Positions 1 to 12,800 of a stretch of 64,000 nucleotides of DNA are shown piece after piece. A program made the translations under genes and the position numbers. This stretch comes from Colius striatus (taxonomy: Eukaryota > Chordata > Aves > Coliiformes > Coliidae). The DNA lies in assembly GCF_028858725.1 (NCBI RefSeq), contig NC_084767.1:21646395-21710394 (forward strand). Direction: 5' to 3'. The first letter of the stretch is position 1. Every line of letters starts with the position of its first letter. The notes beneath the pieces are model-generated. The model ran no database searches and was not told the DNA's origin. It worked only from the letters and a program-made list of their open reading frames with translations.

Positions 1-310
1 CCCCGCCCCGCAGCCCCGGCCCCGCTCACCCTGGGCGCATGGTGCCCGCTCGGTGCCGGCGCTGAGGCGGGGCTGGGCTCGGCGCGGCGCGGCCGGGGGC
101 GGGGGCGAGGAGGGGCGGGGAGGGACGGAGGGACGCCGGGGCGGGCGGGACGGGGACGGGGCTCTGTCTGGCGCTGGCCCCGCCGCTGGGCTCCCGCAGC
201 CGGGAGACGGGGGCGGGAACAGCTCCCGCGGCAGCGGCTCCCCGAGGAGCGGCATCGCGGGGAGCACCCTCTGCACCCCCACAGGGCACCGGCAGCTCGG
301 ACCTGCCCCG
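1..310. promoter_or_regulatory. CpG island / probable promoter of a leftward gene
   Basis: The first 300 bases are extremely GC- and CpG-rich, with several GC-box-like strings such as ggggcggggcgag-type runs around 100-150. This differs sharply from the following sequence. Together with a Kozak-like ATG and splice donor on the minus strand at 30-40, it reads as a TATA-less CpG-island promoter with 5' UTR for a gene that continues off the left edge. The island may extend beyond the window. Confidence 0.6.
30..40 (-). CDS. First coding exon (start only) of an unidentified minus-strand gene
   Basis: On the minus strand the context GGGCACCATGC is a good Kozak match. Three complete codons (Met-Arg-Pro) and two bases of a fourth are followed by the donor GGTGAGC, with GT at 29-28. 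The upstream GC-rich sequence would be 5' UTR. Only about four residues are visible, so the protein cannot be named. The gene would be the next same-strand neighbour downstream of AHR. It is also possible that this ATG is not the true initiator. Confidence 0.4.
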
Positions 311-3300
311 GCATCTCCTGCTCCACCGCAGCCGTGGGCTGCAGCTCGTAGGCCGGGCCTGGTCTTGAAGGAGTGAATCAGCGAGCTGAGCTCATTCCCT
401 CTCTGAGACCTGGCCTGAGCCCCGGGGACACCGAGCAGGAGAGGGGGATCCCATCAGGCATCCACCCTGTTCCCTCCTCTCCTGGGTCTTCCCTGCCCCA
501 GTGACCCCTGTTTCATGTGTGGGCCTTGGGAACCCTACAAGCCATCACTGCTGTGATGGAGCCAGCCTAGCCCAGCAGGACGGAGGCCTTGGGGGGCCCT
601 TGGGACCCTCCTGGGACAGCCCTTACCTCTCCAGTGCTGGGAAACAGTTAAAGCCGTGGCTGAGACCCACTCCAGCCCCTTCCCCAGCCCCACCTTTCAT
701 CTCCCTCTGTGAAGGACAGAATAATCCCTACAACTCCTGCCACACCTTGCTTTGTCTGCCGCAGCATTTTAATACCCCGCGGCAGCAAGCTTCTGAAATC
801 CCAGCCCTGGAAACTTCCAGGGGATCCAGAAGTGATTCACTGATGATGGCAGAGGCAGTGTTTAGTCTAAGCCATGGTTTGTATCTAGCAGAATAAACCA
901 TGACATCCAGCTGCTCCACTGCCTGCTTCTCAGAGGTGCATGCTATTGCGACCCATCTTTTAGCTATAAATATTTTAAACTGTGACTTGCACCATGGTCC
1001 TGAAGGCAGGCAGCCCCCTCGGCACAACCCTGCTCTGGGGGCAATGAACAGACACCTAAGCCGCCTTTTGTTTGGGTGCAGAATGATTTCATGCGGTGGG
1101 GCCTGTTACATTTACTCTTCCCTGTCTGGATGCTGAGTGATTTACTGCCCCTTTCTTCTCCTGCAGCTGGATTCCTTCCCTCCAGGTAGATGTGTTGCCC
1201 AGGTACCTGAGCTTCACAAAATGCAACACATGGCAGCCCAGAGTGATGGGGCTGGCATTTCAGACAGGGATTTTGGAGGAGCGAATGGTCTGCAGGAGGA
1301 GTCGCGAGGGCGTGGGGCCTGGGGACTGTGGAGCACGCGGAAGGACAGGCCAGGGGCTGGATGGTGCTTTGAAAAATCTAGAAAACAGAAAACAATCCTC
1401 CCTGATGGTGTGGTCTCTTCAAAGCGAGATGGCTCAATGGGAGCGTTGGGTAAGCACTCCCGTGGGATGGGAGAGCCTGTGGGCAGCTCCAGTGTGCCTG
1501 CTTGGGGCATTTCTCTAGCTCGGTGAGGCAACTTGGCGCTGGACCTTCTGAACATTATCAGCCCGGGCCAGGAGGTACCAACCCAGTCAGGGCTGCCCTG
1601 TCCAGCTGCCTGGACCTTCCCACACACTGACATGGTCTGCACTTCCCTGAGAGCAGAGATGATAGCTGAATGCTGCGAACACTGAGGTGCAGGTGAATGT
1701 GGAGCTGCTTTACAGCCCAGACTTGCTCCTCACTGCCCCTCTGGGCTCTGCGGGGCCTGCGCATGCTGCCTCAGCTCACCTGGGAGAGGCACAGGGCAGG
1801 TCTGGAGGCCAGAGACAGGTTCGGAGGCGCCACCTTTTGCCCACTCTCCCAGACCCCTCATCTCCGCCCCAGCGCTGTGGGGCTGCCTCCCCCCGCCCCC
1901 GGCAGACCTCCCTGCAAAGCGCCTGCCTGACACCAGGGCAGTTTCTCATCATAAAATTTCCTCCCGCTGTGCTTTAAAGTTCGAGAGCTGCAAAGGACAG
2001 ATAATGAGGCTCATCTTTTCCCAAGCAAACAAACGCTGCCTGCAGCGGGGAAGGGGACACGCTGCCAGGGAGGCAGCTCTTTCGAAAGCCGGCCAAATGT
2101 AAACCAGCGGTGCTCTGATGGTGGCTTGGCTGCTCGCAGCCGCCACTTCCCCAGCCCCAGCCAAAAAGGCCCTCCTGCCCCACAGGCTTCAAGCTCCAGC
2201 GAAGCTTTGGCATTTGTCATCTCTGCACAGTTCCTCCAGGGTCCCGCTGTGCCCCCACCCGTGCGCTTGGCTCCCACTCACTCCCTGCTGGTGGCATCCC
2301 GCGGCTGGTGGTCCTGTGCTGCTGCTGGGTGGCCCTGGGCTGGAGCACCTGGCTGCGGGGACAGGGGCTGCCCCAGCTCCCAGTGCACAGCCCCTGCCAG
2401 CTCAGTGGCTGGCGCAGTGTGACAGCCAGAAAAATGTCACCCTGGCAACCCTGCAGGACTACTGGCCTGTTTTTCCCTCTTTTGGACAGACGGGAGGGGT
2501 TGGAACAGCTGGCCACAGCATCCCAGGAGCAGCTCTGGTAGTGGCCCCGGGGCTGGCACACGTGGCCCAGTGCCCATGGCTTTGGTGTGGCGGCTGCCCC
2601 GGCACCGTGAAGGGCGGCGTGGGCTCAGGCTGCCAGGCGGCCTGGGGAGCTGTGACCTGTGTGCTGTGGGAGCAGTGGGGGTGCCAGCAGACACACAAAC
2701 CATCATCACTGCTGAAAAATGTTTGCTTATGCATGGGGGCTTTGAGATGCCACTGTGTACAGCGGGGCTTAGTCCCACTGCCACCGCAGGGGCATAGTGA
2801 GAAGGGTGGGGAGCAACAGGAGCCATGGGATTGAGATGGGGAGGAGGGCAGTAAGGGACAAGAAGGCAAAAGGACAATGTTTGGCAAGCATCCATGCAGA
2901 GAAACAAAGGCTATAGCAAGTGGAGGGAGCTGAAACCCCCATCGAGCAGGACTGTCCCATATGTGGCAGTCCCCAGGCGGTGGCTGTGGCCAGTCCTGCT
3001 GCTTTGATGTGCCATTTGTCCCTATTAAAGCTACCTTCTCCTCTCCTGGCTGCAGCCGTGAGTGTGAGCACTCAGTACTACCAGCACCAGGAAGCTTTTT
3101 GTCTCTCTGCCACATCTGTTGCTCTGGCTCAGAAGCTGTGTTTGCTGATGTCCCAGACCTGACAGGACAGCAGTGGAGAAGTGGGACCAGGCCCATTGGC
3201 CCATGGCCAATGCAAAGGGCAGCACCCTGCCTGCCTTCCAGCTGCCTCCCTTCAGCAAGGGAGATGATGAGGGATGAGCAACAGTACCTTGGTCTGCAAA

Positions 3301-6300
3301 AGGCACCTCTCCTTTCCAGAGGTGAAGCATGCGGAGATGTGAAGGTGGGCGTTTGGGAAGGACCCAAGGAGCTCAGACAGGGAGTGGGAATAATTAGAAA
3401 TCCAGATATTCCCCCACTGAGGAAAGCTGGCAAGCACAAGAGCTTGGCCAAGCTGGGAGCATCTCACCTGTCCACGTAGGTGGGAGATAAGCCAGGCCAG
3501 GTTGGGGTGCTGGGGGGCTGGGAGCACAGCGGCACTGGGCCTGCCCCCAGCAGCCAGATCTGGCAGATGCATTAGTAAGGGGCTGCAGAGGGCAGAGGGG
3601 GGTGTTATGGGGGTGGCTGGAGGTCTGGCAGGCAGCAGAAATGCTCTGGGATCTGAAGCCCACCTGCATCCCTCCCGCAGATGTGAGGAGGACGGGACAG
3701 TGTGCATTGTTGTGGCCCACTGAAGAGGCGAGCCAGGGCCAGGGGACCACTGTGCCATGAGCAGGGCCAGGACAACAGCACTGAAGTGCCTGGAGCCTCG
3801 CACATAGAGCTGAGGGTGTGCAGGGGGTCCCGTATCTGGCCACTGCCCAGAGCCACTGCCCCTCTCCCTGGTTCATGTGCTGCAGAGAGCTCTCAAATGG
3901 TGGAGTCGTGACATGATGGACATGGCCTGGCCCATTCCCAAGCTGGATATTGGCAATAAAACAGCTGAGCAATGCGTAAGAGAGAAGGGCAAGTGTGAGC
4001 ATCTGCTCCCAAGCCAGCAGATACACAGCCACTAATTCAGCAGAGGCACAGCCCCCGCACACAGCAACCTCCTCCCTGGGCAAGGAGAAAGGGGATCAGA
4101 GAAGGCATCCCCCTTTCTCATCCAAGGGATGGGGAGCCCCAGGCAGCACCCTCCCACACAATCTTCCCACCAGTCATTGGCACCTGGGGTGTCCTGTCAG
4201 CCTCTGCTCCCTCCTGGCTCCTCCATGACTCATCCACTCCAGGGGAAAATCAATACTTCAGCACACATCAAATGAGGGACCGAGAGAAGCATTTCATGGG
4301 AAAGGGGATGAGGCAGATGCTTTCTGCATGCCTCATCCGGGCAGCTTGCCTCTGGGCCTCTGCCTCTCGGCTGGCTGTGGGAAATGGCACTGCTTTCCCT
4401 TCCTGTGCACAGCTACACTCATGCTACAGCAGCAAAAAGATGAGCAGGACAGAGCTCTGGAGCTGTGGGAGACCACAATGCATCTGCATCCCAGTTACAG
4501 GGTACCTGGTCCCCTGTGGCATCAGAGGGATCCCTCAGAGATGAGGTGAGGAGCATCTGCAGCAGTGGAGGGGACTGAGCAGCTCCCTGAGGGACAAGAC
4601 CACCTGACATGGCTCTGGGAAGGGAAGAGGGGTGGAAGGGGGGATGATGGAGTGCCACAGGCTCACAGAGATGGTGAGGAAGATGCAGAGCTGGTACTCA
4701 CCTTGGTTGCAGCACCAGCATCGAGGGCACACGCTGAGGCTCAGATCTCAGTGGGCGCCAGGGCAGGATGTGGAGGTGGACAGAACCAGCTAGAAAAGGA
4801 GGAGGGATTTTTTTTGCTGTGAACAGGCCCTAAAGAGCCTGGGCAGGCACGTCCCCACCAATATCCCTGATATGCCTGGCAGTGACTGCAAACACTATGC
4901 GAGTATGAGGGACCAGCCCACAGAGAGTGCCCAGGCTCACAGCATCCCCCAGCAGCATCTCTCATGGAGACATTTGCCAGCCTGTGTCTCCATCACACAC
5001 TGGGTCTCGCTCTGCCCCTTACCAAAGCCCCCATCACTCTGCAGGACTGGGGCTTGCCAGTAGCACTGGCCATCCCCAGCTCCACCAAACCCAGCAAGGC
5101 TGGGAGAGGTCCTGCAGCCTTCTCTAAATGATGTGGTTAGCTGTGGGACTGCATTGCTCTTGGACAGGACGAGTCCTCCCACACTGGGATAAGCTGGCCA
5201 CCAGCTCCAGCCCCTCCATGCCCCTCCTACAGCTGTGGGTGCCTCTGCAGCTACCATCTCCTGGCTGAATGGATCCCCAAGGTCCCACAGATCTCCCTCC
5301 CCTTGCGTGGCTGGTTGGCGAGTGTTGTGCTCCAACAAGCTCTGCTCATACACCCACCTCCCCTTTTTCTCTCAGAAAGTGCAGTACAGTTCAAATGAAA
5401 TCAATGTCTGCCTGCCCTGCTTGGTGTGAGCCAGAGCCAGCAACTCCAGAGCTCATCCAGATTCCTGCTTCCCTTCACTGGCCCTTTCATAGGAACCTCT
5501 TGCAAAGCAGTTTAACATGAGGAAGGGAGCATGTTCCTCCTCCTTCCTGCACTGACAGACAGGTGCTTGCGCAGGGCAGAGCCACAGCATGATGAGGTGC
5601 CCAAGAGAGAGAGGGTCTGGCACAGCAATGGGGCTGAGCCCTGGCCACTATTTGGGGATGCCCTTATGAGGGTGACTGTTGCCTTGCCAGGTGCAATGCT
5701 GCTGGGCTGTAAGTCAGGGCTGCCTCTGGCTTGGGCACATTGAGCCAGAGACAGGATGAGGGATGTGGGATGCGGGATGTGGGCAGGAGGACTCGAGTGG
5801 CAGTGCAGGGCGGTGGCTGGAAGGGGACCAGCAGGGCCCTGCAGATGCTGCTGTCCTTCCCTGGATGGAGGCAATGGAAAAGGCAAACAGCCCCAAAATG
5901 GAAAGTTCAGCATGCCTCTGTGGGGAGGTTCCCAGGGGTCCAGAGGCTGTCAGCTCCGCTCTCCCAGCCTGCACTCGGCATCTCCCCTGGAGAGGAACAG
6001 TCAACTTTGACTCATCTGAGCAAAAAAATAAATAAATCCAAGTCCTTTGCTCCAGCAAGACTCAAAATAGGAGCTGTTTCCTCGCTGGGAAGAGGAAATT
6101 CCCAGCTCCCCATGGAGGAGCATATGTTGGCTGGCTCTGCAGAGCCAGTCGCCCGGACTCTGAGTGGCTGGATCCGGAGGCTCTGCCTCAGCTCTCCATG
6201 CCAGGATGCACCCAGCTACCAGGTTGCCAGGGAGCGGTCTGGCCACAGTCAAGGATTGCTCCTGGGAGGATCCCCATGATGGAGGATGCTCGTGCCCACT

Positions 6301-8111
6301 GTGCACAGGGTAATGCCAGGCTCTGACCACATATCTTTGTGCCCCATCCCTCTCTGGCCCACATGGTGCCAGCCACCTTTGAGCTGCCTGGGACTGACCA
6401 GCATTTCTCTCCTCTCTCCAGGATAACCCAAGACACTTCCCACCTGCCTGGGAGAAAAAAAATCAAACATCTGGGATGGGTGAGGGTGGGAATGTCCCTA
6501 GGGCAAAGACCTTCCTGCTGCAGCCACCCCACCCCTGCGTGCCCTGCTCACCTCCCGGTCCCTGCAGTGGAGTCGCTGAGCTGCTCACCACTGGTTTGAG
6601 CACTTCTGTCAGGACAGTCCTTGAGCCTGCTCCCAGTTCTCTTGCTTCCCGGTTTGTATCTGACTTGGGAAGTTTTTTCAGCTTTCCCATTCTTTTGGCA
6701 GACCTGCTCTTCAGCATCGCCCTTTTTCCTGTGCTCCCTGCTCTTTGCCATCAGTGTGGGGCTTTTATGGGGTTGCTCTACTTGCTCTTTGCTCACTGTT
6801 TTCCTTAGGCTCTCATTATGGCCTTTTGCCACGGCCTCCAGGCAGCTTCAAGGTCTCTGGCTTCTGGACCACAGTAATGAGATGTTTGGGATTGCCCTGT
6901 TTTTCACCTTTTTGTCACATTTCATAATTTGTACATTGTATCTTGTCTTGAAAACAAATGAGCACATGCTGGGTTTATTCAGCCTGCTCTTCTTTACCAT
7001 AAAATGAAAATAAATGGTATCACAGCTGACCAAGACGCTCCCAGGCTAAGCCCCATGTGCTGTGAGAGGGCAGATCCAGAAAAGCATCTTCTCCTGCTGC
7101 TTCTCAGACTGCTTCTGGAGGTGACAGCACTGGGTACCGTGCTCAGAGTGTTTATTATTATGTCTTTGATTATTACTACACTTTGACCCAAGCCACAAGA
7201 GGGTAGTTGAAGTCCCCTTATTACAGCCTCCCCTAAAATCCCTAAGGATCTGGCTTTGGGGTGTGTGTAGGTTTGCCCTTGGTCTGCTGTGCAGCACTGC
7301 AGGGGATCTGCTTTGCCTTCTGCGTTTATTGCAGTTGTGATGTTTATTTTCCTGATGACATTTTCAGAACATTGGTGATGTCCCCCATGTCTCTCATCAG
7401 GCCAGACCCCTGTCACCTGCATCTGGTTTAAAAACCCTCTGCACTGCAGCTATCAGTGCCAGCAGACAGCTTCTGTCATGCTGAAGGAACATCATCTCTG
7501 TCCTGTGCATTCCAAGAGGTGTTCCAAGTCCTAGTCCCCTTCTCTGACCCACTGCCTCATCCCTTCCCTGTGACTCCAGCTCTGTGTCTGTCCCAGGTCC
7601 CACCCAGGGATGGGCAGAGTTTTGGAGGGCATCACGAGCAGGTCCTGGGCACCTGTGTCTGGCCAAGCAGCCTGGCCTGGATGCCACACAGGCTGGCACC
7701 ACACAGGCTGGCACCACCAGGTGCTGTAGTCGGAACTTGTCCTCGGCAGCCTGAAAGGCAACAGCGAGTGTCAGGGTCTCCTGGAGCTGCTTCAGGCACC
7801 ATGTTCTCCCAAGAGCCTGACCTGCTGCCCAACTTGTAATGGCAAAATGGGCCTTTTTCTCCCAGCACTTAGGAGCTGCCTTTGGCTCGTCTTCACTTGC
7901 TCAGCAAACACCCCCAAACAGGTCAGCACTTTCTTCACAGCCAAACTATGTGAGGAATTTCTCCTAAGGCAGCTGGGCCCTTTCCAGAGTGAGCTGCCAA
8001 ATTCTCCCCCTTCCCTGGCAGAGAAACAAGGTGCAAGCTTGGACCCTGAAGGCTTGCTGTGCACTTCCACTTCTGCCCTTATGTCCAGGAGAGACTGGGG
8101 AAGACAGGACC
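311..8111. other. Non-coding stretch, nothing assigned
   Basis: Many overlapping ORFs occur here on both strands, including a 330-residue one on the minus strand at 2459-3451. They overlap each other, have no recognisable domain, and show proline/serine/cysteine-rich translations typical of GC-rich non-coding DNA. I found no repeat family I could name and no exon with convincing splice sites. It is best read as intergenic or regulatory sequence between the CpG-island gene at the left edge and the AHR locus. Confidence 0.5.
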
Positions 8112-8203
8112 TCTCCTCTCCCCTCCCCTCCCCTCCCCTCCCCTCCCCTCCCCTCCCCTCCCCTCCCCTCCCCTCCCCTCCCCTCCCCTCCCCTCCCCTC
8201 CCA
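8112..8203. repeat. (CCCCT)n pentanucleotide microsatellite
   Basis: About 17 nearly perfect tandem copies of CTCCC/CCCCT give strict pyrimidine/purine strand asymmetry. The ORFs crossing it (Pro-Leu repeats on plus, Gly-Glu-Arg repeats on minus) are products of the repeat. Confidence 0.95.
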
Positions 8204-9120
8204 GCCTGGGCTGACTGTACCAGGGAAGGGACTGGCCCTGCTCTGTCTTGCCCACCTTGAGGGGTGGCACAGCTCTCCTCAAATGCAGCAGACAAACATC
8301 ACAGGTATGGGTCTGCAGCTCTCTGCACTCCCCTCTCTGCTCTCTAGTGGCACTGCTGGGTGGTGGGTAGTGGGCAGATGGAGGCTCGGGATGAGCATGA
8401 GGCCAGGAGAACCCTGGGCACTTGCTGGTATCATTGCCTCCCATCATTTATTCTTTTTGTTGGGTTTTTTTAATCTCAAATTGGTTCTCAAGGCTCCATC
8501 TGTCGGGCTGAGGTGCTCAGGTGAGACACTGGGCTTTCCCATGCAGCCTATCCCCAGCCCTCCCCTGCAGATCTATCCACATGCTCCCCCTCTGTGCCTG
8601 CTCCCCCTCTGTGGGTCCTGCAGACTTTATGTGGAGCACGGTGGGCACTCTGGCCCAAATGAGGACTGCCAGGCTTGGCAAGCTGGAGAAGCAGCACACT
8701 CTCCAGAACAGATCCCAACCCACCCTGCATGGGGCAGAATGGATGGCAATTAAAATTGCTGACCTGAGCATCTGAAACTTCCTCTTATTTAGGAGCATTG
8801 CTGCAGAAAGCCAGCTGTTTATCAGTGCTGTGCTGCAGGTTCACAACTCCTCTGTTCTCCATCCACTCCCCCCACCACCCCAAGGACCCTGGAGAAGGTG
8901 CAGCCCAGGCCCTCAGCCACTGAAGTTGCCTTTTGACACATGGCTCTGATGGCACAGTTGGACACTCATCTGCTTAATTTCTCTGGCTACAGTTCATGGG
9001 TAGGAAAGTTGGTGGGATTTTTTTGTCCAGCCCATCTGCTGGGAAGGCAAAAAAAATCTCGAGGGGATGCAACCCCTCAGTACCTTCAGTAAAAGACTGC
9101 CAGGACCTTTGACAGTTGAG
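8204..9120. other. Non-coding stretch, nothing assigned
   Basis: Unique-looking sequence between a microsatellite and a CR1 fragment. No exon, RNA gene or named repeat could be supported. Confidence 0.4.
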
Positions 9121-9575
9121 CATCTAGGAGAATCATTGGAAAAACTTTTTAAGATCATCAGATCCAGTCACTGACCTCACACTTCCAGGCCCACCACTAA
9201 ATCATGTTCCTCAGCACCTCAGCAGCATCTCCAGGGATGGGGACTCCACTACCTCCCTGGGCAGCCTGTGCCAGTGTCTAACAACCCTCTCAGGGAAAAA
9301 GTTGTTCCTCATCTCCAATCTAAATCTCTCCTGGAGCGAAGTGGTTTCCTCTTCTCCCTTCTTTTGTTACTTGGGAGAAGAGTTCTCCAGGCTGAATGAT
9401 CCCCAGGTCCCTCAGCTGCTTCCCATCAGACTTGTGCTCCAGACCCTCCCCCAGCTCTGGTGCCCATCTCTGGACATGCTCCAGCCCCTCAATGTCCCTC
9501 TTGGAGTGAGGGGCCCAACACTGAACACAGCACGCGAGGTGCAGCCTCACCAGCGCCCAGAACAGGTACACAATG
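9121..9575 (-). mobile_element. CR1 LINE fragment
   Basis: Read on plus, this carries the reverse complement of a CR1 3' region. It has the order 'ccaccactaaat...cctcagcacc', 'ctccagggatggggactcc', 'ccctgggcagcctgtgcc', 'caaccctctcagggaaaaag' and 'gaggtgcagcctcaccag'. It lacks the 5' part and has indels, so it is a dead, 5'-truncated copy. Confidence 0.85.
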
Positions 9576-9762
9576 CTCCCTGTATTTGGCAAATACTGAC
9601 AAAGCTTAGTGGCCCAGATGCACCAGGGATTTCACAGGAACTACTCTGGACTCTGATGGAGCATCTCTATAAACATGGCACTTCCTCCATCCCTGAACTG
9701 GCAGACCATCCCAGAAAACATCCACAAACGCCACATGTGGAAGGGAGGTGCAGGGAAACAGA

Positions 9763-10832
9763 TGTAGTGGCTCATGTGGCCAGGGTTTGGTAGCAGTGAG
9801 GCTACAGAGGTGGCTTCTGTGAGAAGCTGCTAGAAGCTTCCCCTGTATTTGATAGGGCCAGTGCCAGTTGGCTCGGAGGTGGAGCTGCCCCTGACCAAGG
9901 CCTGGCCTGTGATTAATGGATTTGAGAGGAGGAAGAAAGTTACCCTGCAGGTGCAAAAACTGCATTAGAAGAAGGGAGGGAATATGTGAGAACAACTCTG
10001 CAGACACCAAGGTCAGTGGACAAGGAGGAGGAGGAGGTGCCCAGGCACCAGAGGAGAGATTCCCCTGTAACCTGTGGTGCAGCCCATGGTGAGGCAGCTG
10101 TGCCCCTGCAGTCCATAGAGGCCACTGGGGAGTAGAGATCCACTCGTAGCCCATGGAGGACCCCATGTTGGAGCGAGTGGATGCCTGAAGGAGGCTGTGA
10201 CTCTGTGGGAAGCCCACACTGGAGCAGGTTCCTGGCAGGACCTGGGAGCCCATGGAGAGAGGAGCCTACAGCAGAGCAGGTTTGCTGTCAGGACTTGTGA
10301 TCCTGTGAGGGACTCAGGCTGGAGCAGTCGGTACCTGAAGGACTGTTCTCCTGGTGGATGACCCACACTGGGGCAGGGTATGAGGAGCTGTGCCCATGGG
10401 AGGCCCCATGCTGGAGCAGTTCGTGAGAAGCTGCAGCCCATGGGAAGGATCCACACTGGAGAAGTTCATGAGGGACTGTCTCCCATGGGAGGGACCCCAC
10501 AGTGTAGCAGTGGGAAGTGTGAGGAGATCTCCCCCTGAGAAGAAGCAGCAGCAAAGTCCATCTGTAACGAACTGACCACAACCCCCATCCCCCATCCCCC
10601 GCACAGCTGAGGGGGAAGGAGGGAGGAACCCAAGAAGGGAGTAGTGGAGGGAGGTGTTTTAAAATTCAGTTTTATTTCTCATTTCCCTACTATGTTTTGA
10701 TTGCTAATAAGCCATTTCTCCCCAAACTGAGCCTCTTTTGCCCATGATGCTGAGTGATCTCTCTGTCCTCATTTCAACTTGCAGACCTCTCATTATATTT
10801 TCTCTCCCCTGTCCAGGTGAGGAGGGGTCTTC
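9763..10832 (+). mobile_element. Solo ERV LTR, family A, copy 1
   Basis: Starts with tgtagtggct...gtggccag and contains 'gaagctgctagaagcttcccct', the opening seen in avian ERVL-type LTRs. It ends with an AT-rich U3/R-like part carrying attcagttttatttctc and a 'gctaataagcc' polyadenylation-like site. No gag or pol reading frame adjoins it, so it is a solo LTR. Between about 10140 and 10500 it holds a tandem array of degenerate units of about 45-50 bases. It is nearly identical to the inverted copy at 62522-63407. Confidence 0.75.
10140..10505 (+). repeat. Variable tandem array inside LTR copy 1
   Basis: Recurring units contain 'cccatgg(g)agg', 'cc(a/c)cactggagcag' and 'ctg(a)aagga'. They repeat roughly every 45-50 bases about seven or eight times. 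The related LTR at 30880-31707 keeps only about two units, so the array varies in copy number between LTRs. Confidence 0.65.
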
Positions 10833-11470
10833 TGTGCTCACCTCAGCTCAGCCTGAGCACCTGGGCCTGGCCCAAGCACTGTGACAGCATCTATATCGAA
10901 GCCTTTGCCTCCAGCTGCACCTTGTCCCTGAGTAACAGGCAGCGTATCTCAGGCACTGGCAGCTGTGTGGACCTCCCATTTGTGTGGCAGACAGCTTGTG
11001 TTCAGCCAGTCGGCTTGACACCCATGGAGAACCTTTGCAGGTCTTTGGCCCCATCTCCTGGATGGAGCCCTGAGGCCCATGCTGCAGCCTTCCTGCTAGT
11101 GCTGCCTCCAGCCTCTCTGCTGCTGCTCCTGCACAGATCTCCTGCACCTGAGCCCTGCTCCCTCCTCTGGCCACGGCTGCTGACAGCCCCAATACCTGCG
11201 TGTGGTGGGCCTGGGGGCAATCTCCTGAAAAAGCAGCTCAGGGCTGCAGCACAAAAGGCACTGACTCCTGTGCCAGCTCTGGGTCCGGTCAGCTGCCAGA
11301 CCAGGACTGCAGCTCCCTGCTTCTTACTCGGGGTGGGCTCCTTCCCTGTTCCCTAAAGAATGCTGCAGGTTTTAAACTGAGAATAAACACCCTCTACGTC
11401 CCTTGGCTGCTCCTCATAAGTCTTGTTCTCTAGAAGTACAGGGTGGTTGTATATCAGCTGTATCTGGAAG

Positions 11471-11575
11471 GGATGGAATGGGATGGGATGGGATGGGATG
11501 GGATGGGATGGGATGGGATGGGATGGGATGGGATGGGATGGGATGGGATGGGATGGGACAGGACGGGATGGGATG
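11471..11575. repeat. (GGGAT)n pentanucleotide microsatellite
   Basis: About 20 tandem copies of ATGGG/GGGAT, nearly perfect and decaying at the right end (gggacaggacggg). The Trp-Asp-Gly-Met repeat ORFs over it are artefacts of the array. Confidence 0.95.
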
Positions 11576-12120
11576 GAGGAGATTGAAACAGATATTGAAA
11601 ACAGATTGAAACAGAATCAGAGGAAAAGGCCATGGATGGCTGGTGTCACTTCCTTCTTTCCAAGAGGGTGATGCACTGTCTTCTCTCACGATCACTTCTT
11701 CAGGAGCTCCTCAGCCATGGCTGTAAGGAGGATATTGTAGCTGGAGAAAGGCCATCTCCTCTTTAAAGCCATCCTTAAACAGAGGGAGAAGGGCTGTCTG
11801 CATCTTGAGGCTCTTCTTCACCCCTTTGCCCTGATGTAGTCAAGTAACAAAAGATGATTCAAGAATAACTGAGGAAACTCGCATGAGCTTATAGGACCAG
11901 GCATTGACAGGAATACAGGGAACAACTTCTATGGCGTTTGCTGCCGGTGTCACTGACCACCCGGTTCTTGCTCAGGCGAACACAGATTTCCTAACACTTC
12001 CCAAAGCAACTCTTGGTTCTGGATGGCTCTGGTCTTGGCTGCTCAACTTGGAAAGTTGTTAAAGGGCCCGAATTTGGAATAGCAGAAACAATTTATTAAG
12101 TGAAGTGGCTTGGTTTGAAC

Positions 12121-12800
12121 ATCTGACCTCACACTGCCAAGTCCACCACTAAACCACATCCCTCAGCACCTCGGCTATATGGCATGGCAGTATCTCCAGG
12201 GATAGGGACTCCATAACCTCCCTGGGCAGCCTCTGTCAGTGTCTAACAACCCTCTCAGGGAAAAAGGTTTTCCTCATCTCCAAGCTAAATCTCCCCTGGT
12301 GCAACTTGTGCCTTGTCTTGTCACTTGCAACTCGGGAACATAGACCAGCCTTCCCCTGACCACAGCCAGGGAGTTGTAGAGAGTGAGAAAGTCTCTTCTG
12401 AGCCTCCTCTTCTCCAGGTTGACCACCCCCAGGTCCCTCACTTGCTCCTCATCAGACTTGTGTTCCAGCCCCTCAATGTCCCTCTTGGAGTGAGGGGCCC
12501 AACACTGAACACAGCACTTGAGGTGCAGCCTCACCAGTGCCCAGTACAGGGGCATAGTCACTGCCCTGGTCCTGCTGCTCACACGAGTGCTGATGCAGGC
12601 CAGGATGCCCTTGGCCTTCTTGGCCATCTGGGCACACTGCTGGCACATTCGGCCGCTGCTGATTAACATCCCACAGGTCATTTTCTCCTGGACAGCTTTT
12701 CCAGTCCCAGTGCCCCAGCCTGTAGTGTTGCCTGTGGCTGTTGTGGTCCAAGTGCAGGACACAGCTCTTGGCCTTGTTAAACCTCATGGTCTGAGCCCAT
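12121..12800 (-). mobile_element. CR1 LINE fragment
   Basis: Reverse complement of a CR1 3' half. It shows 'gacctcacactgccaag', 'ctccagggatagggactcc', 'caaccctctcagggaaaaag', 'ccaacactgaacacagcac' and 'cttcttggccatctgggcac'. On its coding strand it translates to pieces of the CR1 reverse transcriptase C-terminal region, with frame breaks. Confidence 0.85.

Noticed and set aside
2459..3451. 330-codon minus-strand ORF
   Set aside because: No recognisable domain, Ser/Pro/Cys-rich translation, overlapped by ORFs in other frames, and no promoter or splice context. Typical chance ORF in GC-rich DNA.
6621..7007. Hydrophobic plus ORF resembling a membrane protein
   Set aside because: Leucine/phenylalanine richness comes from T-rich sequence. 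No splice sites, start context or family match.
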